The position numbers and the translations under genes were made by a program. The notes below the pieces were generated by a model. The model was not told the DNA's origin. It made no database searches and saw only the letters and a list, made by a program, of their open reading frames with translations. This document shows, piece after piece, positions 49,389 to 58,080 of a stretch of 64,000 bases of DNA; position 1 is the stretch's first letter; the number at the start of each line of letters is the position of its first letter. This stretch comes from VRUE01 sp963774555. GTDB taxonomy: Bacteria > Actinomycetota > Thermoleophilia > Solirubrobacterales > 70-9. The DNA lies in contig CAVZFL010000001.1 in NCBI GenBank assembly GCA_963774555.1, positions 186,001-250,000 of the forward strand, given 5' to 3'.

Positions 49389-49458
49389 GCCCCGGCCGCC
49401 GGATGCGGGCCTCGCCCTCACGAAGCGAAGTTGGCGGGTTCGAATCCCGCCCGGGGCG
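49389..49458 (+). tRNA. tRNA-like sequence, degenerate D arm
   Basis: A perfect 7-bp acceptor pair (GCCCCGG/CCGGGGC), a T arm GCGGG-TTCGAAT-CCCGC and a plausible anticodon stem around CTCACGA (CAC would be Val). The D arm is too short, lacks the GG of the D loop and pair 31-39 is C-A. Length is 70. A pseudo-tRNA or an indel-damaged tRNA are equally possible. The wider gene-free stretch 49290-49591 holds only this, the terminator and the palindrome below. Confidence 0.3.
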
Positions 49459-49514
49459 CTAAGATGCACCCACGTGAGGGCGGGGCCGTTGGAGTTCGGC
49501 GGCAACCTCGTTTC

Positions 49515-49550
49515 GCATACGGCCCGCTGCGGCGGGCCGTATGCGTTTTT
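49515..49550 (+). terminator. Rho-independent terminator
   Basis: GCATACGGCCCGC and its exact complement with a four-base loop, followed by GTTTTT. The best canonical terminator in the window, placed 57 bases after the tRNA-like element. Confidence 0.85.
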
Positions 49551-49551
49551 G

Positions 49552-49571
49552 CATCCGACTTAAGTCGGATG
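49552..49571. repeat. Perfect 20-bp palindrome
   Basis: CATCCGACTTAAGTCGGATG, self-complementary without spacer, just after the terminator and before tRNA-Lys on the other strand. It could be the terminator hairpin for minus-strand transcription or a binding site. Confidence 0.6.
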
Positions 49572-49591
49572 TGGACCACACCCTCACCTAA

Positions 49592-49665
49592 TGCCCCCGA
49601 CGGGATTCGAACCCGTGCCGCGCGGCTTAAAAGGCCGCCGCTCTAACCAACTGAGCTACAGGGGC
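49592..49665 (-). tRNA. tRNA-Lys (anticodon UUU)
   Basis: Full cloverleaf on the minus strand: acceptor GCCCCTG with CGGGGGC, D arm TAGCTCAGTTGGTTAGAGC, anticodon stem GCGGC-CTTTTAA-GCCGC, T arm CACGGG-TTCGAAT-CCCGT, discriminator A. CCA is not encoded. Confidence 0.95.
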
Positions 49666-49686
49666 GCGGCGATTCATGGTACGCGG

Positions 49687-50658
49687 TTAGGAGAGGTCGG
49701 GGAGGCCGTGCTCGGGGGTCGAGGCCTCGGCGTGGGTGCGGCGGGGGATGCGGCCGGCGCCGCGGGCCGCGTGGCCGGCCTCGACGCCGAGGCGCAGGGC
49801 GGTGGCCATCGCCACCGGATCGGAGGCGCCGAAGATCGAGCTGGCGGCCATCACCGCATCGCAGCCCAGCTCGATCGCCAGGGCGGCGTCGGAGGCGGTG
49901 CCGATGCCGGCGTCGAGGATGACCGGGACGCTGGCGTGCTCGGCGACGATCGCGATGTTGTAGGGGTTGCGGATGCCGGCGCCGGAGCCGATCGGCGAGC
50001 CCAGCGGCATCACCGCGGCGCAGCCGGCCTGCTCGAGGCGGCGGGCGAGGATCGGGTCGTCGTTGGTGTAGGGGAGGACGGTGAAGCCCTCGCCGACCAG
50101 GGTCTCGGCGGCGTCGAGGAGCTCGACCGCGTCGGGGAAGAGGGTGCGGTCGTCGCCGATCACCTCGAGCTTGATCCAGTCGGTCTCGAAGGCCTCGCGG
50201 GCGAGCTGGGCGGTGCGGACGGCATCGCGGGCGGTGTAGCAACCGGCCGTGTTGGGCAGGGCGAAGAGGCCGAGCCTGTCGAGCACGTCGAGCACCGAGC
50301 CCTTGGCGTCGGGATCGATGCGGCGCAGCGCCACGGTGACGATCTCGGCGCCCGAGGCAACCAGCGCCTGCTCCATCTGCTCCAGCGAGCGGAAGCCGCC
50401 GGTGCCGGCGATCAGCCGCGAGGCCCAGGCCCGGCCGCCCAGCTCCCAACCCTCGGCGCCGCCCTGGATCGCCGCGAGGACCTCGACCCTGCTGCCCTCG
50501 GCGAGCACGGTCGTCACCCACTCGCCGCGCGGCGCCACCTCGCCGTCGAGGGCGACGGCGACGCCCCGCAAGTCCTCCGCGCCGGCTGCCGCCACCGCCT
50601 CGGCGAGGGTGGCACCGGCGGGCAGCTCGTGAGGCTCGCCGTTGAGCTCGATCCTCAC
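49687..50658 (-). CDS. thiG: ThiS-ThiG fusion: sulfur carrier protein plus thiazole synthase
   Basis: 323 aa. Residues 1-67 are ThiS (VRIELNGEPHELPAGATLAE...) ending in the thiocarboxylate-accepting GG of AAIQGG; the chain runs on without a stop into ThiG (GWELGGRAWASRLIAGTG, then AEIVTVALRRIDP, VILDAGIGTASDAALAIE and GCDAVMAASSIFGASDP). Both usually occur as separate proteins. A fused GG end cannot be adenylated unless it is cleaved. Start GTG overlaps the thiO stop by 4 bases. Confidence 0.88.
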   Translation of the reverse strand: MRIELNGEPHELPAGATLAEAVAAAGAEDLRGVAVALDGEVAPRGEWVTTVLAEGSRVEVLAAIQGGAEGWELGGRAWASRLIAGTGGFRSLEQMEQALVASGAEIVTVALRRIDPDAKGSVLDVLDRLGLFALPNTAGCYTARDAVRTAQLAREAFETDWIKLEVIGDDRTLFPDAVELLDAAETLVGEGFTVLPYTNDDPILARRLEQAGCAAVMPLGSPIGSGAGIRNPYNIAIVAEHASVPVILDAGIGTASDAALAIELGCDAVMAASSIFGASDPVAMATALRLGVEAGHAARGAGRIPRRTHAEASTPEHGLPDLS

Positions 50659-51751
50659 CGCGCCACCTCGGCGTTGAGCATCGAGGCGATTGCCTCCCCG
50701 GTCGACGGCGCCAGCAGGATGCCGTTGCGGTGGTGGCCGCAGGCAAGGAGGAGGCCGTCGAGGGCGCCCGGGCCGATCAGCGGCAGGTTGTCGGGGGTGC
50801 CGGGACGCAGGCCGGCCATCGCCTCGACCAGCTCCATCTCGGCGACCTCGGGCAGCAAGCGGTAGGCCTCGCGCAGTAGCTCGTGGACACCGCCGGCGGT
50901 GACCGCGCAGTCGAAGCCGCGCTCCTCGGTCGTCGCGCCGACGATCAGGCGCCCGTCCGGACGCGGCGCCAGGTAGACGCGCTCGGAGGCGACGATGCGC
51001 TCGCAGACCTGCTCGCCGTCCGGGGCACGCAGCTCGAGGATCTGCCCCTTGACCGGCCGCACCGGGGGCGGGCGTGCTCGGGCAGCCAGGCCGCCACGCC
51101 CGACCAGGCGCCGCAGGCAAGCACGACCGAATCCGCGCGGAGCTCCTCGCCCGTCGCGGTTCGCACGCCTTCGATCCGCTCGCCGTCGAGCAGCGATCCG
51201 GTCGCCTCGGTGTCGGAGCGGACTTCGACATCGGCCTCGGTGAGGGCGCTCAGCAGCGCGGCGCTCAGCTGGCGCGGATCGACGACGGCCTCGTCGGGCG
51301 CATGCACGCCGCCGTTGAACGCCGGCGTCAGGCCGGGCTCGAGCTCACGGCAACGGCGCGGCGGCAGCCACTCGGCGGCGAGCCCAAGCGAGCGCTGCAG
51401 GTCGTGGACGCGGCGCAGCTCCGCTGCCTCGTCGCGGTCGAGGGCGACGTGGAGCGCACCCTGGCGAGCGTAGCCCGTGCTCTGCCCGCTGGCCGACTCG
51501 AGCTCGGCGACGAAAGCCGGGTAGCGCTCGGCGGCCGCGACGGTCATGCGCAGCAGCTCGGGCTCGCCGAAGGCGAGCTCCCCGACCGGCGCCAGCATGC
51601 CGGCGGCAACGCGGGTGGCACCGGCCGGCGGCTGGGCGCGCTCGAGCATGGCGACCCGGGCGCCACGCTGCGCGGCGCGCCAGGCGCAACAGAGGCCGAT
51701 CGCTCCGCCTCCGACTACAACGACGTCATAGCTGCTGCCTCTCTCGCTCAA
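50655..51751 (-). CDS. thiO: Glycine oxidase ThiO, frameshifted
   Basis: FAD enzyme providing dehydroglycine for thiazole formation. Dinucleotide motif VVVVGGGAIGLCCAWRAAQR, VAAGMLAPVGE, EAVVDPRQLSAAL, and C-terminal GLRPGTPDNLPLIGPGAL. One indel near 51072 separates VAAWLPEHAR from PVRPVKGQILELR. TTG start with a GGAGG ribosome site inside the TPP riboswitch. Confidence 0.88.
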
Positions 51752-51756
51752 ATTCG

Positions 51757-51843
51757 TGCCTCCGCCGGCATTACCCGGATCAGGTCCAGACGGTCGGTGG
51801 CCTCGTTGCCACCCTCTCAGCCTCTTCGGCTCCCGTAGGTACC
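51757..51843 (-). ncRNA. TPP riboswitch (THI box)
   Basis: On the minus strand: CTACGGGAGCC, GGCTGAGAGGGTGG, then GACCTGATCCGGGTAATGCC and GGCGGAGGC, the conserved THI-box core in order. The GGAGG at 51759-51763 is both the end of the aptamer (P1) and the ribosome site of thiO, seven bases from its TTG, so TPP binding would mask translation. Confidence 0.95.
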
Positions 51844-51844
51844 G

Positions 51845-52558
51845 ATGCTACCCCTCAGCGATAATCGGCGGGTGAGCCTGGCACCACCCGAGGCCGACGG
51901 ACCACTGCGGCGCGAGCGGCTGCGCACCGCGCGGCTCTACTTCTGCTGCGAGGCGCGGCCGCACGGCGAAGATCCCGAGGCGCTGCTGGCGGCGGCGCTG
52001 CGCGGCGGAGTCGACATCGTGCAGCTGCGCGAGAAGTCGCTGCCGCGCCGCGAGATCGAGCTCGCCGCGCAGGGCTTTCGCCGCCTCTGCGACAACTACA
52101 GCGCCCTCTTCGTCGTCAACGACGATCCCGACCTGGCCCGCGCCTGCGATGCGGACGGGGTTCACGTCGGGCAGGACGACATCAGCGCTGCGGAAGCGCG
52201 CGAGGCGGTCGGGCCGGACGCGATCGTCGGCCTCTCGACACATTCCGCGGAGCAGCTCGCCACCTCGGCCGAGCAGCCGGTCGACTACGTCAGCGTCGGG
52301 CCGATCTGGGAGACGCCGACGAAGCAGGGACGGCCGGCGGTCGGGCTCGAGCTGATCCGCCACGCGGCGCGCGAGGCGTCGCGCCCGTTCTTCGCGATCG
52401 GCGGCGTCGATCCGTCCAATGTCGCCGACGTGGTCGCCGCCGGAGCGGAGCGGATCTGCGTGGTGCGGGCGCTGCGCGACGCCGAGGACCCGGCCGCGGT
52501 CGCCGAAAGTCTGCGGGTCGCCTTTGCCGGATTCGGGGACGTGGCGCCCGGTGGCTGA
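51845..52558 (+). CDS. thiE: Thiamine-phosphate synthase
   Basis: Joins the thiazole and pyrimidine halves. VDIVQLREKSLPRREIE, LFVVNDDPDLA, ADGVHVGQDDISAAEAR, and DYVSVGPIWETPTKQGRPAVG are family-typical. 237 aa from ATG 51845; GTG 51872 gives a more usual N-terminus. It is transcribed away from the riboswitch. Confidence 0.9.
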   Translation: MLPLSDNRRVSLAPPEADGPLRRERLRTARLYFCCEARPHGEDPEALLAAALRGGVDIVQLREKSLPRREIELAAQGFRRLCDNYSALFVVNDDPDLARACDADGVHVGQDDISAAEAREAVGPDAIVGLSTHSAEQLATSAEQPVDYVSVGPIWETPTKQGRPAVGLELIRHAAREASRPFFAIGGVDPSNVADVVAAGAERICVVRALRDAEDPAAVAESLRVAFAGFGDVAPGG

Positions 52559-53052
52559 GCAGCCGCGCAAGCGCAAGCAGCGCGGCGCCTCGCCGACCCC
52601 GCGCGAGCGCATGGAGCAGGGCTACGCCAAGGCCGAGGAGCGCAACCAGGAGGCGCGCGAAGCGCTGGTGCCGCTGGCCGAGGGCGAGCGGCCGCTGGTG
52701 GTGACGATCGGCGCGGTCATCGCCGCCCTGATCGCGATCTCGATCCTCGTCGGCTACCTCGCCGGCACCGAGGTCAACGGCGAGAAACCGCAAACTCGCC
52801 CAGGTGCTGGCCCCCGCCCTGCTGATGGGAATCATGGCCTTGGGCATGTGGCGCGCCCGCTACTGGGCCGTGCTCGGCTTCCAGCTGATCCTCGTCTTCC
52901 TCATCTTCAGCGCCGTCTACGGCCTCGCCCTGCAGGCCGCCACCGTCGGCCAGGTCCTCGCCACCCTCGCCCTGCTCGCCTTCGCGGGCACCTTCTTCTA
53001 CTTCATGGTCAAGGCGATGGCGCGGATACAAATGCCTTCACGCCCCGATTAG
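52551..53052 (+). CDS. Small multipass membrane protein, frameshifted
   Basis: GTG start overlapping thiE by eight bases. A basic cytoplasmic N-terminus (VAEQPRKRKQRGASPTPRER) precedes about four membrane helices, the first being VVTIGAVIAALIAISILVGY, then LLMGIMALGMWRARYWAVLG and later segments. An extra C near 52790 splits the frame; about 166 aa restored. No family recognised. Coupling to thiE may be only positional. Confidence 0.6.
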
Positions 53053-53164
53053 CGAACGTCGCAATCTGATTCTTCGTGAGCGGCGCTGGGTCGCCGATTG
53101 CCGACACCCCCGGACGCGAAGCGGAGGAGGTGGCGGGTGATTCCGGTTCTATAGGCTCAGGCGA

Positions 53165-54532
53165 GTGGCTGATTCGTACGACGTGATCGTCATTGGCGGG
53201 GGGCCGGGCGGCTACGTGGCCGCGATCCGCGCCGCTCAGCTGGGCAGGAAGACCGCTGTCGTCGAGCGCGACAAGGCTGGCGGGCGTTGCCTCAACTACG
53301 CCTGCATCCCGGCCAAGACGATCCTGCGCACGGCGGAGATCTACGAGCAAGCCCGCAAGGGGGCCGAGCTCGGCGTCGTCGCCAAGGACGTCTCGATCGA
53401 CTGGGAGGCGCTGGGCAAGCGCCGCGCCGGCGTCTCGGAGTCGCTTTCCAGCGGCGTCAAGATGCTCTGGGACAAGAACAAGGTCTCGCTGATCGAGGGC
53501 GAGGGCTCGCTGACCCCGGACGGCAATGTCAAGGTCGGCGACGAGGTCTACGAGGCCGGCACGGTCGTCCTCGCCACCGGCTCCGTCGCCCTGCCGATCC
53601 CCGGCGTCGAGTTCGGCGGCCGCGTCGTCGACACCTGGGGCGCCTGGTCCCTGCCCGAGCAGCCGCGCAAGATCGCCGTCGCCGGCGCCGGCGCCTCGGG
53701 CTGTGAGATCGCTTCCGCCTACGGGCGCTTCGGCACCGAGGTGGTGCTGATCGAGATGCTCGACCAGATCCTCCCCGCCGAGGACAAGGACATGGCCCGG
53801 GTGGTCGAGCGCGCCTTCAAGAAGCAGAACATCACGATCTCCACCGGGACGCCAGTCGAGAACGTCGAGGCCGGCAAGGACTCGGTCAAGCTGAGCTACG
53901 GAGGAGAGACGATCGAGGTCGACTACCTCTGCATCGCCGGCGGACGGGCGCCCGATGTTGAGGGACTCGGGCTCGAGGGCGCCGGGGTCGAGCTGACCGA
54001 GAAAGGCAAGGTCAAGGTCGACGAGTACAACCGCACCTCGAACCCCAAGGTCTACGCGATCGGCGACCTGGTCAACGCCAAGGCACTCGCCCACAAGGCC
54101 TCAGAGGAGGGCGTGGTCGCGGTCGAGCACGCGGCCGGCGAGGCCGCCCACCCGGTCGACCAGAACCTCGTCGCCGGGGCGACCTTCTGCCACCCGCAGG
54201 TGGCCAGCGTCGGCCTCACCGAGGCGGCCGCGAAGGAGGCCGGGCACGACATAAAGGTCGGCAAGCAGAAGCTCGGCGGCGTCGGCGGCGCCACCGTCTA
54301 CGACGACAAAGACGGCCTGGTCAAGCTCGTCGTCGACTCCAAGTACGGCGAGATCCTCGGCGCCCACATCGTCGGCAACCGCGCCTGCGACATGATCGCC
54401 GAGCTGATCGCGACGATGGCCCTCGAGGGCGGCTACCAGGAGCTGGCCCAGATCGTCCACCCCCACCCGACGATCTCCGAGGCGATTCCGGAAGCCGCCC
54501 GGGCGGTCGACCGCCGGGCGATTCACGCCTGA
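53165..54532 (+). CDS. lpdA: Dihydrolipoyl dehydrogenase (E3)
   Basis: Reoxidises dihydrolipoamide on E2. 455 aa, GTG start. FAD motif VIVIGGGPGGYVAAIRA, redox disulfide GGRCLNYACIPAKTIL, NAD motif IAVAGAGASGCEIAS, VYAIGDLV, and the His-Glu dyad HPHPTISEAIPEA. The disulfide loop is RCLNYAC rather than the common TCLNVGC. The E1 and E2 genes follow after about 1.4 kb. Confidence 0.94.
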   Translation: MADSYDVIVIGGGPGGYVAAIRAAQLGRKTAVVERDKAGGRCLNYACIPAKTILRTAEIYEQARKGAELGVVAKDVSIDWEALGKRRAGVSESLSSGVKMLWDKNKVSLIEGEGSLTPDGNVKVGDEVYEAGTVVLATGSVALPIPGVEFGGRVVDTWGAWSLPEQPRKIAVAGAGASGCEIASAYGRFGTEVVLIEMLDQILPAEDKDMARVVERAFKKQNITISTGTPVENVEAGKDSVKLSYGGETIEVDYLCIAGGRAPDVEGLGLEGAGVELTEKGKVKVDEYNRTSNPKVYAIGDLVNAKALAHKASEEGVVAVEHAAGEAAHPVDQNLVAGATFCHPQVASVGLTEAAAKEAGHDIKVGKQKLGGVGGATVYDDKDGLVKLVVDSKYGEILGAHIVGNRACDMIAELIATMALEGGYQELAQIVHPHPTISEAIPEAARAVDRRAIHA

Positions 54533-54548
54533 GCGCCGCGCCCTGGGG

Positions 54549-54965
54549 TCAGCCCTGGCCCGGTAGCTCTACCGTCTCGATCCCAAGGCTGTCGGCTGTA
54601 GCGAGAACGTCGGGGTCGGCGGTTGCGATCCGGTCCCCGCCGCCTGCCGAGGCGATCAGGATCACATCGGCCAGAGACACAGGACTGCGGGCTCGGTGGT
54701 AGTGCTTGACACGAAGTTCGGCCGCACGGCGGGCAAGATGCTCATCGAGGTGAACCACCGAAAGGGACCCAGCGAATAGATCTTCGATTTTCTCCGACGC
54801 CAGCGCGACAGGCAACCCGTGAACCCGCTCGGCAACGTCGAAGGTCTCGACGAGATTCGCCGTCGCCACACCAGTCTCGCCCTCTCTCAGAATCGACTTG
54901 ACCTTCTCCTGCGCCGGCCCGCCGATCAGATAGGCGACGAGCGCATAGGCATCGAGTAGCGTCAC
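54549..54965 (-). CDS. vapC: VapC-family PIN-domain toxin
   Basis: 138 aa. Acidic residues in LLDAYALVAYL, ATANLVETFDV, SLADVILIASA and TADPDVL. GTG start overlapping the antitoxin stop (GTGA). Second PIN toxin of the window, of a different sequence from that at 29479. Confidence 0.82.
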   Translation of the reverse strand: MTLLDAYALVAYLIGGPAQEKVKSILREGETGVATANLVETFDVAERVHGLPVALASEKIEDLFAGSLSVVHLDEHLARRAAELRVKHYHRARSPVSLADVILIASAGGGDRIATADPDVLATADSLGIETVELPGQG

Positions 54966-55225
54966 GGGAATTCCCGGCGTTCGCGCCTTTCCATAGCTAT
55001 GCGGTCGTCTTCTCTGGCGACGCGGCGCATCTCGGCCAAATCTATGTGGCCGAACTCGTCCGCCAGCGAACCCGCGACCGCCTCGATCGGATCGTCGGAC
55101 GCGGGCTTGAAGACGATCTGGTCGCCCTGATCCTCGAGCGTGACCGTCGTCGTTCCCCAGCGCTTGCGGATCGGCGCGGGGATCGAGACCTGGCCACCCT
55201 TGCTGATTTTCATGCGCTTCTTCAT
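54962..55225 (-). CDS. AbrB/MazE-type antitoxin
   Basis: SpoVT-AbrB swapped-hairpin DNA-binding fold: KISKGGQVSIPAPIRKRWG then TVTLEDQGDQIVF, followed by a toxin-binding acidic tail. Several in-frame ATGs (55255 to 55213); 55225 (KKRMKISKGG) is chosen as it begins at the domain. Partner of the adjacent PIN toxin. Confidence 0.8.
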   Translation of the reverse strand: MKKRMKISKGGQVSIPAPIRKRWGTTTVTLEDQGDQIVFKPASDDPIEAVAGSLADEFGHIDLAEMRRVAREDDRIAMERRERREFP

Positions 55226-55290
55226 GAGCATTGAAATTACCATGAGATACCTCACTCCTCGGCTTGTTCATGCCCACATAAGGTCCTGGC

Positions 55291-55888
55291 GTGGCCAAAC
55301 TCTCCCCCCCTGCGACCTTCTTCTTCGATCTCGGCTCGCCCTACGCGTACCTGACCGCGGAGCGGATCAGCGGGGTGTTCGCGGCGGCGGGGCTGGAGCA
55401 GCCGGAGTGGCAGCCGATCCTGCTCGGCGGGCTGTTCAGGACCTTCGAGCGGGATTCGTGGGCGAACGGGCCGGGGCGCGAGGAGGGGATGGCGGAGGTC
55501 GAGCGCCGCGCCGACGCCTACGGTCTGACGCCGATCGTCTGGCCCGAGCCCTGGCCCGGCAACACGCTCTTCGCGATGCGGGTCGCGACCTTCGCCAAGC
55601 AGACCGGACGCACCGTCTCCTTCGCCCTCGCCGGCTTCCGCCAGGCTTTCGCCGCCGGTCGCGACCTCTCGGTGCCCGACAACGTGCTGATCGCCGCCGC
55701 GGCTTGCGAGCTGCACCCGCGGGCGCTGCTCAAAGCGGTCGAGACCGCAGGGCGTGAAGAACGCCCTGCGCGAGGCGACCGATCGCGCCGCCGAGCTGGG
55801 CGTCTTCGGCGTGCCCTCGCTGCTCGTCGGCGACGAGGTCTTCTGGGGCGACGACCGGGTCGAGGAGGCGGTCAGCGCCGCGAGCTAA
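55291..55888 (+). CDS. DsbA-superfamily, 2-hydroxychromene-2-carboxylate isomerase-like, frameshifted
   Basis: About 198 aa. FFFDLGSPYAYLTAERI places a Ser where thiol-disulfide relatives have CxxC, as in the HCCA isomerase/kappa-GST group. C-terminal ELGVFGVPSLLVGDEVFWG carries the cis-Pro. An extra G near 55750 breaks the frame. GTG start. Substrate unknown; it lies 9 bases before the E1-alpha gene. Confidence 0.75.
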
Positions 55889-55897
55889 GGTGGCTCG

Positions 55898-57088
55898 GTG
55901 GCCGATCTCCCTGACGCCTCGACCTGTTACGAGCTGCTCGCCCGGATGGCACTGATCCGCCGCTTCGAGGAGGAGGCGGGGCGCCAGTACCAGCGGGCCA
56001 AGGCCGGCGGCTTCCTGCACCTGGCGATCGGCGAGGAGGCGACGATCGTCGGCGTCTCCTCGGTGATGCGCGAGCGAGGACTACCTGATCGGCACCTACC
56101 GCACCCACGGCCACGCGATCGCCCGCGGCACCGAGCCGAGGCGGGTGATGGCCGAGCTCTTCGGCCGCGTCGACGGCACCAGCGGCGGCCGCGGCGGCTC
56201 GATGCACATCTTCGACGCCGAGCACCGCTTCATGGGCGGCTACGGGATCGTCGGCGGCAACCTGCCGATCGCGAGCCGGGCTGGCGCTCGCCTCCGAGTA
56301 CAAGGGCGAGGACGCGGTCACCGTCTGCATGTTCGGCGACGGCGCCTCCAACGCCGGCAACTTCGGCGAGACGATGAACCTGGCGGCGCTCTGGAGCTGC
56401 CGATCCTCTTCCTGGTCGAGAACAACCTCTACGGGATGGGCACCTCGGTCGAGCGCCACTCGGCCCAGACCGACCTCTCGAAGAAGGCAGAGGGCTACGG
56501 CGTCCCGGGCAAGCGAATCGACGGCATGGACGTGCTCGCGGTGCGCGAGGCTGTCACCGAGGGCATCCGGCTGGCGCGCGAGGAGCGCCGGCCGACGATG
56601 ATCGAGGCCTTCACCTACCGCTACCGCGGCCACTCCGCCGCCGACCCCGAGGTCTACCGCGAGCGCGAGGAGGTCGAGGAGTGGCAGACGAAGGACCCGA
56701 TCGAGAGCTTCGCGCGGCGCTGCGTCGAGGCCGGCGTGCTGGGCGAGCGCGAGGTGCAGGAGGTCCGCGACAAGGCCGAGACGGCGGTCGTGGAGGCGGT
56801 CGAGTTCGCCGACTCCTCGCCCGAGCCGCCGCTCGACACCCTCTACGAGAACCTCTACGTGCTCGACGGCGACGCCGGCTGGTACGCGGTCGACGAGCGC
56901 AGCCCCGAGCCGCACCGGGGCGAGCGACGAGGGCAACATGCCCGACGCGGCGCGCGAGCTGGCCGAGGCGGGTGCCGCCTACGCGGGACAGTCGGACGGG
57001 CCGCGCCCCAACCCGGCGATCGACGGCGACGCCCAGGCGGGCGTCGAGGCCGAGGTCGCCGAAGAGGTCGAGGAGGCCGGCGGACTGA
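55898..57088 (+). CDS. pdhA: Pyruvate dehydrogenase-type E1 component, alpha subunit, frameshifted
   Basis: TPP-dependent decarboxylase half. RMALIRRFEEEAGRQY, YLIGTYRTHGHAIARG, GSMHIFD, then GDGASNAGNFGETMN with the TPP/Mg motif, and YRGHSAADPEVYR. Breaks near 56080, 56283, 56394 (a deletion) and 56927. After the last correction the frame runs through an acidic linker (VEAEVAEEVEEAGG) to the beta subunit without a stop, so fusion is possible; a TGA at 57086 in another frame would separate them. GTG start. Confidence 0.88.
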
Positions 57089-58080
57089 TGGCGAGCCTGC
57101 GGATGCGAGAGGCGCTGCGCGACGCGATGGCGGAGGAGATGCGCCGCGACGAGGCGGTGCTTCGTGATGGGCGAGGACGTCGGCGTCTTCCAGGGCGCCT
57201 TCAAGGTGACCGAAGGCCTGCTCGACGAGTTCGGCGAGCGCCGCGTGCGCGACACGCCGATCTCCGAGAACACGATCGTCGGCGCCGGGGTCGGCGCGGC
57301 GATGGGCGGGCTGCGGCCGATCGTCGAGCTGATGACGGTCAACTTCTCGCTGCTGGCGCTGGACCAGATCGTCAACCACGCCGCCGCGATCCCCTACATG
57401 TTCAACGGCCAGGCGCGGGTGCCGATGGTGATCCGGATGCCGGGCGGCGGCGGGCACCAGCTCGGCCCGACCCACTCGCACAGCTTCGAGGCGCTCTTCC
57501 TGCAGGTGCCCGGGCTGCTCGTCGCCTGCCCCTCGACCCCGGCCGACGGCAAGGCGCTGCTGAAGACGGCGATCCGCGACGACAACCCGGTCGTCTTCAT
57601 CGAGCACGAGAGCCTCTACGGGCGCGCGCGGCGAGGTCGCCGACGACGGCGACGAGGTGCTGCGCTTCGGCGAGGCGGCGGTGCGGCGCGAGGGCGGCGA
57701 CGTGACGATCGTCGGCATCCTCAAGATGGCCCACGTCGCCGAGGACGCGGCCCGGGTGCTCGGCCGACGAGCACGGCGTCGAGGCCGAGGTGATCGACCC
57801 GCGCACCCTGCGCCCGCTCGACCTCGACACGATCCTCGCCTCGGTGCGCAAGACCAACCGCGCGGTGATCGTCGAGGAGGGCTGGCCGCACGGCGGCGTC
57901 GGCGCCAACCTGGCGACGCTGATCACCGAGCAGGCCTTCGACCACCTCGACGCGCCGGTGCAGCGGGTGACCGGCGCCGACGTGCACATGCCCTACTCCA
58001 GGCGGCTGGAGCAGGCGGCGATTCCGCACGAGGAGCACGTGGTGAAGGCGGCCCTGGCGGCGTTGGAGGGATCGATCTGA
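57088..58080 (+). CDS. pdhB: Pyruvate dehydrogenase-type E1 component, beta subunit, frameshifted
   Basis: MASLRMREALRDAMAEEMRR, FVMGEDVGVFQGAFKVTEGL, MTVNFSLLALDQIVNHAA, MPGGGGHQLGPTHSHSFEAL, VPGLLVACPSTPADGKALL, and VIVEEGWPHGGVGANLATLI are typical E1-beta blocks. Extra bases near 57167, 57627 and 57766. The stop abuts the E2 start (TGATG). With E1-alpha, E2 and E3 it forms a 2-oxoacid dehydrogenase complex; pyruvate is likelier than branched-chain acids but unproven. Confidence 0.9.

Noticed and set aside
49365..49460. Selenocysteine tRNA at the tRNA-like element
   Set aside because: No 5' partner for an 8-bp acceptor lies about 95 bases upstream, and no long variable arm can be drawn.
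55291..55888. Disulfide oxidoreductase DsbA
   Set aside because: The CxxC active site is absent; a Ser sits at that position as in HCCA isomerases.
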